DNA from: Paenibacillus mellifer
GTDB taxonomy: Bacteria > Bacillota > Bacilli > Paenibacillales > Paenibacillaceae
DNA: 64,000 nucleotides
NCBI RefSeq assembly: GCF_023195895.1
Contig: NZ_JALPRK010000002.1
Coordinates: forward strand, 248,001-312,000
Reading direction: 5' to 3'
Of this stretch, positions 23,524 through 32,908 are shown one piece after another. Each line of letters starts with the position of its first letter. The stretch's first letter is position 1. Made by a program: the position numbers and the translations under genes. The notes under the pieces are model-generated. The model was not told the DNA's origin. It made no database searches and saw nothing but the letters and a program-made list of their open reading frames with translations.

Positions 23524-23659
23524 ATGGCCTAGCGGCAGCCCGCCCGGATTTTGTGAGCCTCGAAATAGAGGTGGCGCAAATATCCGGTTCGGGTACGCCG
23601 CACAGCTGATGTGGCACAGGGAACCGGACGGTGCTGGAGAAGATAAAATGAATCACCAC
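23524..23659 (+). other. Structured non-coding segment between the CNNM gene and the aroC promoter
   Basis: Contains CCTC-GAAATA-GAGG (23557-23570) and a larger stem TCCGGTT/AACCGGA (from 23582) closing on an inner hairpin GCCGCA-CAGCTGA-TGTGGC. It lies before, not after, the best aroC promoter. No gene frame fits it. Confidence 0.4.
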
Positions 23660-23689
23660 GTGACAGAATGCAGCAATCAATATTATAAT
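23660..23689 (+). promoter_or_regulatory. SigA-type promoter of aroC
   Basis: GTGACA, 18 bp, TATAAT; 65 bp before the aroC start. aroC, aroB and aroH overlap and are probably transcribed together. Confidence 0.65.
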
Positions 23690-23754
23690 GAGCAAAGATA
23701 TCATCGGGTTTTAGCTCTTTACAGTTTAACAGTTTAAAGGGGGAACGCAACAAC

Positions 23755-24924
23755 ATGAGTTTACGATACTTAACAGCGGGGGAAACACATGGACCCCAGT
23801 TGACTGCGATTATTGAAGGATTGCCAAGCCACTTGCAGCTGGATTTTGAAGCGCTGAATTTTGAACTGGCCCGTCGTCAGAAAGGGTATGGCCGCGGACG
23901 GCGGATGCAAATCGAGAAGGATACGGCACAAATCGCCGGCGGCGTCCGGCACGGGTATACCACGGGAGCGCCGGTGGCGCTGATCGTGGAGAATAACGAC
24001 TGGAAGCACTGGCAGAAAATTATGAATATTGAACCGATCGAAGGAACGGATGAGGAGAAGCGCAGAGTGCATCGTCCTCGACCAGGGCATGCCGATTTGA
24101 ATGGCGGGTTGAAGTATAACCACAAAGACCTGCGAAACGTGCTGGAGCGTTCCAGTGCACGTGAAACCGCGGTTCGTGTCGCCGTTGGAGCGGTGGCCAA
24201 GCAACTGCTTGAACACTTTGGTATTCGTATCGCCGGCCAGGTCATCCGTATTGGTGAAATCGAAGCGCCGTCTCATAACCTGCCGCTAGACGAGCTGGCA
24301 AGAGTAACGGAAGCTTCTTCGGTACGGGTTGCCGACGCCGAGACGGAGAAGAAGATGGAAGCTTATATCGATAAAATCAAGGAGGAAGGCGATTCCGTCG
24401 GCGGGATCGTCGAATGCATCGTCGAAGGCGTACCGGTTGGGCTGGGCAGCCATGTACAGTATGACCGCAAGCTGGACGGACGCATTGCGCAAGCGGTCAT
24501 GTCAATCAACGCGTTCAAAGGCGTGGAGATCGGCATCGGATTCGAAGCGGGGACCCTTCCGGGCTCCAAGGTCCATGACGAAATCTTGTACAGCGAAAAA
24601 CGCGGCTATTATCGGGCCACGAACCGGCTCGGAGGTTTCGAGGGCGGAATGACCAACGGCATGCCGATCGTCGTTCGCGGCGTAATGAAGCCGATTCCGA
24701 CGCTGTACAAACCGCTGCAAAGCGTCGACATCGACACTCGCGAGGCATTTGCCGCGCAAGTGGAGCGTTCGGACGCCTGCGCCGTTCCGGCGGCTAGCGT
24801 CGTGCTGGAGCACGTGGTCGCCTGGGAAGTCGCTAAGGCGTTCCTAGAGAAATTCGGCGGTGATTCGATCGGGGAGATCGAGCGTAATTACAAGGGTTAC
24901 CTGGCTCAGCTGGAGGAGTATTGA
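23755..24924 (+). CDS. aroC: Chorismate synthase
   Basis: 389 residues. Removes phosphate from 5-enolpyruvylshikimate-3-phosphate using reduced FMN to give chorismate, the branch point to tryptophan, tyrosine, phenylalanine and menaquinone. Signatures: GETHGPQL at the N-terminus, [16 protein letters not shown] near 105-120 and [20 protein letters not shown] near 131-150. RBS AAGGGGG. The final TGA overlaps the aroB start. Confidence 0.97.
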   Translation: MSLRYLTAGETHGPQLTAIIEGLPSHLQLDFEALNFELARRQKGYGRGRRMQIEKDTAQIAGGVRHGYTTGAPVALIVENNDWKHWQKIMNIEPIEGTDEEKRRVHRPRPGHADLNGGLKYNHKDLRNVLERSSARETAVRVAVGAVAKQLLEHFGIRIAGQVIRIGEIEAPSHNLPLDELARVTEASSVRVADAETEKKMEAYIDKIKEEGDSVGGIVECIVEGVPVGLGSHVQYDRKLDGRIAQAVMSINAFKGVEIGIGFEAGTLPGSKVHDEILYSEKRGYYRATNRLGGFEGGMTNGMPIVVRGVMKPIPTLYKPLQSVDIDTREAFAAQVERSDACAVPAASVVLEHVVAWEVAKAFLEKFGGDSIGEIERNYKGYLAQLEEY

Positions 24925-26027
24925 TGAGAACGCTGCAGGTTGACTTGGGCGAACGTTCTTATCCGATTTATATCGGCGGCGGATTGCTGGAGAAAGCCGG
25001 GGATTTCTTCGAACAACATCAGCAGTCGACGAAGAGCCCCGTCCTGATCGTCACTGACGACCATGTCGCGCCGAAGTATTTGCCGGTTGTCGAAACCTCG
25101 CTGCAGGCCAAGGGCTACCGGACGGTCAGCAAAGTCGTCAAAGCCGGAGAGAAGTCCAAATCGCTGGACGTCTACGAGGAAGTCATGACCACGGCTATAG
25201 AAGGCGGTTTGGACCGCCGCTCAGCCGTGGTAGCACTTGGCGGCGGCGTCGTTGGCGACTTAGCTGGCTTTGTGGCGGCGACGTATATGCGCGGCGTAAC
25301 CTTCGTGCAGATGCCGACGACGATTTTGGCCCACGACAGCAGTGTCGGGGGGAAGGTCGCGGTAAATCATCGGTTGGCGAAGAATATGATCGGCGCTTTT
25401 CATCAACCGGAGATGGTGTTGTATGACGTGGACAGCCTGCAAAGCTTGCCGCCTCGCGACGTCCGAGCCGGACTGTCTGAAATGATCAAGCACGGCTTGA
25501 TCTGGGATGCGGCTTTTGCAGACTGGTGCCGTGAGCATACGGCCGACTTGCTGGCTCTTGATCCTGAAGCGCTTGGTTATGGATTGACGCAAGGCTGCTC
25601 GATCAAGTCCCAAGTCGTATCCGTTGATGAACGGGAGAACGGACTCCGCGCGATCCTGAACCTCGGGCATACGTTAGGCCATGCGATCGAAGCGATCGGC
25701 GGATATGGTGAATTTCTGCATGGTGAGGCGATTTCGATCGGAATGGCCGCCGCGGCGAAGCTGGCGGTGAATCGGGGCAGAGATCCGCAAATTTACAAGC
25801 AAACGGTATCGATTCTGAGCGGCTTTGGTCTGCCGACGGCCATGCCGGCTCATTTGAACGAGCAGGATGTAATCGGAGCGATGATGCACGACAAGAAATT
25901 CAAGGAACAGACGATGGTATTTATTTTACCTTTAGCGATCGGGCGAGTGGAAATTGTCTCAGATGTGACTTTGGATGAAGTTCGCCAAGTGATTGCTGAA
26001 TTGAAAGAGGAGGGACAACATGTATAA
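24924..26027 (+). CDS. aroB: 3-Dehydroquinate synthase
   Basis: 367 residues. NAD+- and metal-dependent ring closure of DAHP, second step of the shikimate pathway. VALGGGVVGDLAGFVAATYMRG is the NAD site; metal ligands lie in GLSEMIKHG, LNLGHTLGHAIE and LHGEA. The ATG at 24924 overlaps the aroC stop; a TTG one codon earlier is a less likely start. 8 bp overlap with aroH. Confidence 0.96.
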   Translation: MRTLQVDLGERSYPIYIGGGLLEKAGDFFEQHQQSTKSPVLIVTDDHVAPKYLPVVETSLQAKGYRTVSKVVKAGEKSKSLDVYEEVMTTAIEGGLDRRSAVVALGGGVVGDLAGFVAATYMRGVTFVQMPTTILAHDSSVGGKVAVNHRLAKNMIGAFHQPEMVLYDVDSLQSLPPRDVRAGLSEMIKHGLIWDAAFADWCREHTADLLALDPEALGYGLTQGCSIKSQVVSVDERENGLRAILNLGHTLGHAIEAIGGYGEFLHGEAISIGMAAAAKLAVNRGRDPQIYKQTVSILSGFGLPTAMPAHLNEQDVIGAMMHDKKFKEQTMVFILPLAIGRVEIVSDVTLDEVRQVIAELKEEGQHV

Positions 26028-26394
26028 CCGAGGCATTCGTGGAGCAACAACGGTAGCCCGCAACGAGGAGCAGGAGATTCTGGACGCGACGGCGGCGTTG
26101 TTGAAAGAAATCGTAGCGCGTAACGAAATCGAACCCGAGGATATTTGCAGTGTCTGGATCACGGTTACACCGGATCTGGATGCCACCTTCCCGGCCCGTG
26201 CCATTCGGGTCTTAAGCGGCTGGGATATGGTTCCGTTGATGTGCTCGACGGAGATCCCTGTGCAAGGCGCCCTGCCTAAATGTATTCGCCTGTTGATTCA
26301 AGTGAACACAACCAAAGGACAGCGGGACATGAAGCATGTTTATTTGAACGAAGCCCGCAGTTTGCGGCCGGACCTTAGCGTTTCCGGATCCTAA
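26020..26394 (+). CDS. aroH: Monofunctional chorismate mutase, AroH type
   Basis: 124 residues. Rearranges chorismate to prephenate for tyrosine and phenylalanine. The trimeric AroH fold is shown by RGIRGATTVARNEEQEI at the N-terminus (active-site Arg), SVWITVTPDLDATFPARAIR in the middle and the KHVYLNEARSLRPDL tail, all as in B. subtilis AroH. It ends 12 bp before the trp promoter, so trpE and its leader start afresh. Confidence 0.95.
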   Translation: MYNRGIRGATTVARNEEQEILDATAALLKEIVARNEIEPEDICSVWITVTPDLDATFPARAIRVLSGWDMVPLMCSTEIPVQGALPKCIRLLIQVNTTKGQRDMKHVYLNEARSLRPDLSVSGS

Positions 26395-26405
26395 GCAGGT
26401 TTGGG

Positions 26406-26435
26406 TTGCCAAACGGGCTGTCGATAAGGTATAGT
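26406..26435 (+). promoter_or_regulatory. SigA-type promoter of the trp operon
   Basis: TTGCCA, 18 bp, TATAGT; each box has one mismatch. The -35 lies in a small palindrome GTTTGG-GTTG-CCAAAC (26399-26414) that might bind a regulator. The start would be near 26442, giving a leader of about 295 nt. Confidence 0.6.
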
Positions 26436-26447
26436 TATTTTAGATTT

Positions 26448-26574
26448 TAGATGAGTGTAAGTTAGATGAGAGCAAGTTAGTTGAGCTGTTTGAGATTTTT
26501 GAGAGTTTTGAAATGAGACATTTTAGAGCTGAGTAGAGTATAGTTGAGATGAGCTGAGTTTAGCTGAGCGATAG
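26448..26574 (+). promoter_or_regulatory. TRAP-binding (G/U)AG repeat tract of the trp leader
   Basis: Nine GAG or UAG triplets at 26526, 531, 536, 541, 546, 551, 556, 561 and 566 follow each other every 5 bases, the optimal TRAP spacing, with a tenth at 26572. Upstream lie nine more at irregular spacing (26448, 453, 463, 468, 478, 483, 492, 501, 515). AGTAGAG at 26532-26538, inside the tract, is complementary to CTCTACT at 26676-26682 in the terminator, so it can form an antiterminator that bound TRAP would block. Confidence 0.85.
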
Positions 26575-26672
26575 CCTGTTTCCGGGCGCGATTCTTGTCA
26601 TTTCCTTTTGTGAGGAATGTGAGGTATACGCGTGATTCGGAGCAGTGCTTTCCCATAAACCGCAAATCCCAG

Positions 26673-26700
26673 AACCTCTACTTCGGTAGAGGTTTTTTTA
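26673..26700 (+). terminator. trp leader attenuator terminator
   Basis: AACCTCTAC-TTCG-GTAGAGGTT, a perfect 9 bp stem closed by a C(UUCG)G tetraloop, then a run of T. It lies 38 bp before trpE and competes with the antiterminator formed by the TRAP tract. Confidence 0.92.
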
Positions 26701-26737
26701 TTTGGCTCTGAACCAAACCGAAAAGGAAGTGAGAGAC

Positions 26738-28300
26738 ATGGCAACCCCGCAAGTAGAACAGGTCATTGCTTTGGCGAACGAATACAATCTGATTCCGATT
26801 GCCCGTACGCTGCTCGCCGACATGGAAACCCCGATCCGTATCTTCCGCCGTATCGCCCAGCGGGAGCGGGCATTTTTGCTGGAGAGCGTGGAAGGTGGCA
26901 GTCAGTGGGCACGGTATTCGTTTATCGGCACAGACCCGTTCCTGACCATCTCGGCCAAGAAAGGTGAAATTACGATCGGTCGTGATGGCGGCGAAGAGCG
27001 GCTGAGCTCGTCCCGGCCCGTTGATGAGCTGAAGGCGATCCTGCGGGGCTACCGCAGTCCGAAGCTTCCGGAAATGCCGCCGTTTACAGGCGGAGCGATC
27101 GGGTTTTTCGGTTATGATCTGCTGCAGTATTATGAGAAGCTCCCTGCACATCAGGTCGATGACCTGAATCTGCAAGATATGCAGTTTATGTTCTGTGATC
27201 AAGTGATTGTGTTCGACCACGTAAAACAACGCATTCTGCTCGTGGCCAATGTACATGTCAAGCCAGGCGATCGCGATGAGGATATCCGGAGGGCTTATGC
27301 GGAGGCGGAGCTGAAACTGGACCTGGCGGCTGATCTGCTGCAGCAGGAAGGGCCGGGCGAGAGCTTTAACCGCAGGCCGTTGCCGGTGGTGACCGACCTC
27401 GGTGACGTTAAGTCCAATCTGACGAAGGAGCAGTTCATTGCGAATGTGGATAAGGCGAAGGAATATATCCGAGCGGGAGATATTTTTCAAGTGGTACTCT
27501 CGCAGCGATTCCATATCGAAACTGAAGTTGATCCGCTTCACGTATACCGTGTTCTGCGGACCCTGAACCCATCGCCGTATATGTACTATCTCAAGCTGGA
27601 CGAGGAAATTATCGTTGGCACGTCGCCCGAGGCGTTGGTGAAAGTGGAGAATGGCCGGGTGGAGACTCGTCCGATTGCCGGAACGAGACCGCGGGGGGCC
27701 ACGGAAGCGGAAGACTTGGCGCTGGAAGCAGAGCTGCTGCAGGATGAGAAGGAACGGGCGGAACACCTGATGCTGGTCGACCTTGGCCGCAACGATTTGG
27801 GCCGCGTCTCCGATTTTGGCAGCGTCACTTGCGAATCCTATATGGATATCGAGCGATACTCTCACGTCATGCACATGGTATCTAAGGTGTCCGGCAGGTT
27901 GCGGGATGATAAGGACTTCTTCGATGCCTTTCTATCTTGTCTACCGGCTGGGACGGTCTCCGGCGCGCCGAAGCTGCGGGCGATGGAGATTATCGCGGAG
28001 CTCGAACGTGAAGCACGCGGGACTTACGCCGGGGCCATCGGATACCTCGGGTTCTCGGGGAACATGGATTCCTGCATTACGATCCGCACGATCGTGTTCA
28101 AGCAAGGGAAGGCTTATGTGCAAGCGGGCGGGGGCATCGTGTGGGACTCGATTCCGGAGAACGAATATCAAGAGTCGGTAAATAAAGCCAAGGCGCTCTT
28201 GACGGCGATCCGTACAGCGGAGCAGATGTTTCCTCCTCCGGCTCGGCACGATGACGTTATCAATCAGGATTATCTTTACGAATATACCCCGGGGAACTAA
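26738..28300 (+). CDS. trpE: Anthranilate synthase component I
   Basis: 520 residues from ATG 26738 (AAAAGGAAGTGAG upstream; a longer frame begins inside the terminator). Converts chorismate to anthranilate with ammonia from TrpG. The N-terminal domain carries the tryptophan feedback site (LLESVEGG). The C-terminal chorismate domain has IRAGDIFQVVLSQRF, PIAGTRPRG, LVDLGRNDLGRV, HMVSKVSG and the late RTIVFKQGKAYVQAGGGIV. No trpG follows; as in B. subtilis, the amidotransferase is likely shared with folate synthesis and encoded elsewhere. Confidence 0.97.
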   Translation: MATPQVEQVIALANEYNLIPIARTLLADMETPIRIFRRIAQRERAFLLESVEGGSQWARYSFIGTDPFLTISAKKGEITIGRDGGEERLSSSRPVDELKAILRGYRSPKLPEMPPFTGGAIGFFGYDLLQYYEKLPAHQVDDLNLQDMQFMFCDQVIVFDHVKQRILLVANVHVKPGDRDEDIRRAYAEAELKLDLAADLLQQEGPGESFNRRPLPVVTDLGDVKSNLTKEQFIANVDKAKEYIRAGDIFQVVLSQRFHIETEVDPLHVYRVLRTLNPSPYMYYLKLDEEIIVGTSPEALVKVENGRVETRPIAGTRPRGATEAEDLALEAELLQDEKERAEHLMLVDLGRNDLGRVSDFGSVTCESYMDIERYSHVMHMVSKVSGRLRDDKDFFDAFLSCLPAGTVSGAPKLRAMEIIAELEREARGTYAGAIGYLGFSGNMDSCITIRTIVFKQGKAYVQAGGGIVWDSIPENEYQESVNKAKALLTAIRTAEQMFPPPARHDDVINQDYLYEYTPGN

Positions 28301-28318
28301 AGAGAGGAGCGAATCGAG

Positions 28319-29359
28319 ATGACAGGACAGCAAACCGTTCAGGCGGGCATCGGCCGCTTGATCGAAGGACAACATTTGGCGCGGGAAGAAGCGCGCGGCA
28401 TGATGCAGGCCATCATGAACGGCGAATCAACTCCGGCTCAAATCGGCAGCCTGTTGACGGCACTGCGAATCAAAGGGGAAACGGTAGAGGAGATTACCGG
28501 CTTCGCGGAAGCGATGCGCGGTGCCTCCAGCCGGATTGATACGGAAACACAGAAGCTGCTGGATACGTGCGGAACGGGAGGTTCCGGCATCCATAAAATC
28601 AACGTGTCGACGACGGCAGCCATCGTTGCGGCATCGGTATCGGTCCGCGTGGCTAAACATGGTAACCGATCGGCTTCCGGCCGTTCAGGCAGCGCCGATG
28701 TGCTTGAGGCATTAGGCGTCAATATTCAACTGGACGCCGGACAGGCGAAACGCTGCCTTGACGATATAGGCATTTGTTTCATGTTCTCGCAACTGTATCA
28801 TCCTTCGATGAAACATGCGGCGGGACCTCGCAAGGAGCTGGGCATCCGTACCGTCTTCAACATGCTGGGGCCGCTGACGAATCCGGCAGGGGCGGATCGC
28901 CAGGTACTGGGCATCTATGATGGCGGAAAAACGTCAACGATTGCCGAAGTGTTGCGAGAGTTGGGCTCCAAACGGGCGCTGGTCGTCAGCAGCCGGGAAG
29001 GGCTGGATGAGATCAGCATTTCGTCCCCAACACGGGTATCCGAACTGAAAAACGGCGAGATTACGACCTATGATCTTCAACCGGAAGATCTAGGGCTTCG
29101 CACGTATCCTCTGGAGGCGATGATCGGCGGCGATCCGCAGACGAATGCGGAGATCGTCCGATATGTGTTGCAAGGGGCGCCAGGAGCTCACCGGGACGTT
29201 GTTCTGGCTAACGCGGGCGCTTGCGTGTATGTAGCCGGTCTTGCTGACAACATTCGTGAAGGGGTCGCCATCGCTGCGGAAGCGATTGATTCGGGGAAGG
29301 CTTTTAACAAGCTGGAGCAGCTTATTCAAACAACGGAGGAATTAAGTTATGTATCTTGA
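28319..29359 (+). CDS. trpD: Anthranilate phosphoribosyltransferase
   Basis: 346 residues. Joins anthranilate and PRPP. The PRPP loop is LDTCGTGGSG near residue 82, with KHGNRSASGRSGSADVLEALG and RKELGIRTVFNMLGPLTNP following. RBS AGAGAGGAG. The 3' end overlaps trpC by 11 bp. Confidence 0.97.
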   Translation: MTGQQTVQAGIGRLIEGQHLAREEARGMMQAIMNGESTPAQIGSLLTALRIKGETVEEITGFAEAMRGASSRIDTETQKLLDTCGTGGSGIHKINVSTTAAIVAASVSVRVAKHGNRSASGRSGSADVLEALGVNIQLDAGQAKRCLDDIGICFMFSQLYHPSMKHAAGPRKELGIRTVFNMLGPLTNPAGADRQVLGIYDGGKTSTIAEVLRELGSKRALVVSSREGLDEISISSPTRVSELKNGEITTYDLQPEDLGLRTYPLEAMIGGDPQTNAEIVRYVLQGAPGAHRDVVLANAGACVYVAGLADNIREGVAIAAEAIDSGKAFNKLEQLIQTTEELSYVS

Positions 29360-30188
29360 GCGGATTGTGGAGACGAAAAAAGCGGAGGTCGCGCGTTTGG
29401 CGGAAACCTTCTCCATCGCAGAAGCGGAACGACGCATCGCGGAGATGACGCCGACACGCGGCTTCCACTCCGCCCTTACGGCGGGCCGGAAGAGAGACAT
29501 GGGGTTAATAGCGGAAGTAAAGAAGGCATCGCCCTCCAAAGGGCTGATCCGTCCGGATTTCCATCCGGTTCAGCTGGCAGCGGCTTATAAAGCGGCGGGA
29601 ACCGACTGCATATCCGTGCTGACGGATGAAACGTATTTTCAAGGCAGCAGGGCCTACTTGAGTGCGATTCGCGAGGCGGTAAACGTGCCGCTGTTGCGCA
29701 AGGATTTCGTGATCGACGAACGGCAGATCTACGAAGCTCGGCTGCTTGGGGCTGACGCGGTGCTGTTGATCGCAGCGATTCTGAGCGATGCCCAGCTGCG
29801 GGACTACTTGGCACTCGCCACGGCACTGGGGCTCGACGTATTGATTGAGGTCCACGACCGAGAGGAGCTGGATCGGGTCCTGGCACTGCCTGCAGCGAAG
29901 CTGATCGGCATTAACAACCGGAATCTGCGGAACTTTGAGGTGTCCTTGGAGACAACGACCGCGCTGGCCGCACTGGTGCCTCAGCATGCGACACTGATCA
30001 GTGAGAGCGGGATTCAGACGCGGGAAGATGTGGAATTTTTGCAGAAGAACGGCGCACAAGGCGTGCTGATCGGGGAAACCTTTATGCGACGGGACAATGT
30101 TGGGGACGCGGTACATGACTTGATGGGGCCGGTATTTCAAGCTGCAGAACCTGACAAAAACGCAGAGGGGACGACGTATCATGGGTGA
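29349..30188 (+). CDS. trpC: Indole-3-glycerol phosphate synthase
   Basis: 279 residues, single-function TIM barrel. Catalytic lysines are in AEVKKASPSKG and LLRKDFV, and the glutamates in LIEVHD and LISESGI; IGINNRNLRNFEV is the family signature. Overlaps trpD at the start and trpF at the end (8 bp), so expression of the three is coupled. Confidence 0.97.
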   Translation: MYLERIVETKKAEVARLAETFSIAEAERRIAEMTPTRGFHSALTAGRKRDMGLIAEVKKASPSKGLIRPDFHPVQLAAAYKAAGTDCISVLTDETYFQGSRAYLSAIREAVNVPLLRKDFVIDERQIYEARLLGADAVLLIAAILSDAQLRDYLALATALGLDVLIEVHDREELDRVLALPAAKLIGINNRNLRNFEVSLETTTALAALVPQHATLISESGIQTREDVEFLQKNGAQGVLIGETFMRRDNVGDAVHDLMGPVFQAAEPDKNAEGTTYHG

Positions 30189-30846
30189 AGTCGCGGTAAA
30201 AATTTGTGGACTTCAAAGCGTTGAAGTGCTAAAATCTATGGTGAACTTACCCGTAGATTATGTCGGATTCGTGTTTGCCAGAAGCAAGCGCCAAATCAGC
30301 GGAAGCCGTGCGGCGGAGCTGCTTCCCGTGCTTCGAGAGTGGAGCTCGGGGGCGGTTCCCCAGAGCGTTGGGGTTTTCGTCAATCCGACCTTGGAGGAGC
30401 TGGACGAGGTTTTGCGGCAGGCGCCGCTGGACATCCTGCAGCTCCACGGGACGGAAAGCCCGGAGTTTTGCCGGAAGGTCAAAGATGCTTATTGCGTCAA
30501 GATTTTCAAGGCATTTCCGGTGAAAACGGACGGAACGGTCCATGCCGGCGCTACCTTGGCGGAATATGCCGGCGTGCTGGACGGGCTGTTGCTCGATACG
30601 TACGACCCGGAATACGGCGGAGGCTCCGGCATCACTTTTCATTGGGCGGCTGCAGAACCTTATCGCCAATGGGCCATAGATCAAGGGGTTCCGTTCCTTG
30701 CGGCCGGCGGACTACATCCCGATAATGTAGAGGTGTTGATCGAGACTTTGCAGCCGGACGGTGTTGACGTCTCAAGCGGGGTTGAAACGGACGGCGTAAA
30801 GGATATCGCGAAAATGACAGCATTCGTAGAGAGGGTGAAGGGATGA
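30181..30846 (+). CDS. trpF: Phosphoribosylanthranilate isomerase
   Basis: 221 residues. Amadori rearrangement of PRA. The catalytic cysteine is in VKICGLQS at the N-terminus and the aspartate in [29 protein letters not shown] and [11 protein letters not shown] complete the (beta/alpha)8 barrel. Overlaps both neighbours. Confidence 0.95.
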   Translation: MGEVAVKICGLQSVEVLKSMVNLPVDYVGFVFARSKRQISGSRAAELLPVLREWSSGAVPQSVGVFVNPTLEELDEVLRQAPLDILQLHGTESPEFCRKVKDAYCVKIFKAFPVKTDGTVHAGATLAEYAGVLDGLLLDTYDPEYGGGSGITFHWAAAEPYRQWAIDQGVPFLAAGGLHPDNVEVLIETLQPDGVDVSSGVETDGVKDIAKMTAFVERVKG

Positions 30847-32045
30847 TGAAGCAGGTACCGGATGAGCATGGACGTTTTGGCCCTTTTGGAGGCCGTTATG
30901 TACCGGAAACGCTGATGAACGCATTAATCGAATTGGAAGAATCCTATTCGAAATATAAAGATGATCCCGAGTTTCAAGCGGAGATTGCTTATTTGCTGAA
31001 GCAGTATTCCGGGCGGGAGACGCCATTGTATTACGCGGAACGCCTGACGCAACATCTGGGCGGAGCCAAGATTTACCTCAAACGCGAGGATTTGAACCAT
31101 ACCGGTGCGCATAAAATCAACAATGCGATCGGGCAAGGGATCCTGGCCAAACGGATGGGGAAGCAGAAAGTCATCGCCGAGACCGGCGCGGGCCAACACG
31201 GGGTGGCAACTGCCACCGTTGCTGCTTTGTTAGGTCTGGAATGCAAAGTGTTCATGGGCGAGGAGGATACGAAGCGGCAGCAGTTAAACGTGTTCCGGAT
31301 GAAACTCCTTGGTGCAGAGGTCGTTCCTGTGATGTCAGGTACACGGACGTTGAAGGATGCTTGCAACGAGGCGCTGCGCTATTGGGTCAGCAACGTGCAT
31401 GACACGTTTTATATTCTGGGGTCGGCCACCGGGCCGCATCCGTATCCGATGATGGTGCGGAATTTCCAACGCATTATCGGCGATGAAACACGGGAGCAGA
31501 TTTTGCGGGCGGAAGGTCGGTTGCCGGAGATGCTCGTCGCTGCGGTAGGCGGCGGGAGCAATGCGATCGGGATGTTTTATCCGTTTGTCGAGGATCAGGA
31601 GGTTCGTCTCGTAGGTGTGGAAGCCGCCGGCAAAGGTGTCGATACTGAATTCCATGCCGCAACGATGACCAAAGGCACGAAAGGCGTCTTCCAAGGCTCG
31701 ATGAGTTATTTGCTGCAGGACGCATTTGGTCAGGTGCTGCCGGCTCATTCGATTTCCGCCGGTCTGGATTACCCGGGGATTGGTCCGGAGCATTCCTATC
31801 TGAAGGATATCGAACGCGCGAAATATTATCCGATTACGGACCGTGAGGCCCTGGATGCGCTCCAATTGCTGAGCCGGACCGAGGGAATCATCCCGGCGCT
31901 GGAATCGGCGCATGCGGTGGCGCAAGTTGTGAAGATGGCTCCGGCGATGAGCAGGGATGAGATCATCGTGATCTGCTTATCGGGCCGCGGGGATAAGGAC
32001 GTGGAATCGATTATGGCGTATACGGAAGGCGGGGGAACGATATGA
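30843..32045 (+). CDS. trpB: Tryptophan synthase beta chain
   Basis: 400 residues. PLP enzyme that joins indole and serine. The PLP lysine is in [35 protein letters not shown] and the phosphate loop [13 protein letters not shown] are intact. Two ATG codons are in tandem at the start, overlapping the trpF stop. The stop overlaps the trpA start. Confidence 0.98.
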   Translation: MMKQVPDEHGRFGPFGGRYVPETLMNALIELEESYSKYKDDPEFQAEIAYLLKQYSGRETPLYYAERLTQHLGGAKIYLKREDLNHTGAHKINNAIGQGILAKRMGKQKVIAETGAGQHGVATATVAALLGLECKVFMGEEDTKRQQLNVFRMKLLGAEVVPVMSGTRTLKDACNEALRYWVSNVHDTFYILGSATGPHPYPMMVRNFQRIIGDETREQILRAEGRLPEMLVAAVGGGSNAIGMFYPFVEDQEVRLVGVEAAGKGVDTEFHAATMTKGTKGVFQGSMSYLLQDAFGQVLPAHSISAGLDYPGIGPEHSYLKDIERAKYYPITDREALDALQLLSRTEGIIPALESAHAVAQVVKMAPAMSRDEIIVICLSGRGDKDVESIMAYTEGGGTI

Positions 32046-32863
32046 GTCTAACAGCAGGCCGTTTGCTCGACGACACATTTGCGAAGCTGAAGACGGCGGG
32101 GAAAACCGCGCTGATTCCGTTTATAACCGTTGGTGACCCGGATCCGGAGACAACCCTCGACATTTTGGCGGCTCTGGAGGAAGCCGGTGCCGATGTGGTG
32201 GAGTTGGGTGTACCTTACTCTGACCCGTTGGCGGACGGTCCGGTCATTCAACGGGCCTCAGAGCGTGCCTTGGTCCATGGGATCACGGTCGCTTCCTGCA
32301 TCGAGACAGCCGCTAAAGCTCGAGAACGGGGAATTCGACTTCCATTCGTCTTGTTTACTTACTACAATCCCGTGTTTCAAATGGGATCGGATCGTTTCTT
32401 TGCCGCTGTGAAAGAAGCGGGGATCAGCGGTTTGATTATCCCGGATTTGCCTTATGAAGAGGCAGAGGAGGTTCTGGGGTTAGCGGATGCAGCAGGCGTT
32501 AAGCTGATTCCGCTCGTAGCGCCAACGTCTAGCGGACGGATCGCGCAAATTCTGGAGCGTGCCCGCGGGTTTGTATACTGCGTTTCCTCGCTGGGCGTGA
32601 CTGGTGAGCGCGCTACGTTTAACGCTAGTGTCGATGATTTTATCGCATCGGTTAAAGCACAAACGGATTTGCCCGTCGCTGTTGGTTTTGGCATCTCGAG
32701 CCGCGAGCAGGTTGAGCGTTTTGCTGCAATCTGTGACGGCGCGGTCGTCGGCAGCGCGATCGTACGAAAGATCGAAGAAAGCCTGTCTCAGTTGGCGCAG
32801 GCTTCCACCCGAGACCAAGGGTTGTTGCAAATTCGCGACTTTGTGGCAAAATTGAGATTATAG
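32042..32863 (+). CDS. trpA: Tryptophan synthase alpha chain
   Basis: 273 residues, TIM barrel. Cleaves indoleglycerol phosphate to indole. The catalytic glutamate and aspartate are in [19 protein letters not shown]; the last two motifs are [10 protein letters not shown] and [11 protein letters not shown]. Last gene of the overlapping trpDCFBA run; hisC follows after 45 bp. Confidence 0.97.
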   Translation: MSLTAGRLLDDTFAKLKTAGKTALIPFITVGDPDPETTLDILAALEEAGADVVELGVPYSDPLADGPVIQRASERALVHGITVASCIETAAKARERGIRLPFVLFTYYNPVFQMGSDRFFAAVKEAGISGLIIPDLPYEEAEEVLGLADAAGVKLIPLVAPTSSGRIAQILERARGFVYCVSSLGVTGERATFNASVDDFIASVKAQTDLPVAVGFGISSREQVERFAAICDGAVVGSAIVRKIEESLSQLAQASTRDQGLLQIRDFVAKLRL

Positions 32864-32908
32864 TTTTTTGGAACAGCACAACAAGTCATTTGAGGGAGGA
32901 ACCTATCC

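Noticed and set aside
23545-23640. Lysine riboswitch (L-box) before aroC
   Set aside because: ATAGAGGTGGCGCAA resembles the L-box start, but the rest of the conserved core is missing and the segment lies before the promoter.
26678-27874. A 398-codon open frame on the - strand opposite trpE
   Set aside because: Shadow frame of trpE; the coding signal and all motifs are on the + strand.
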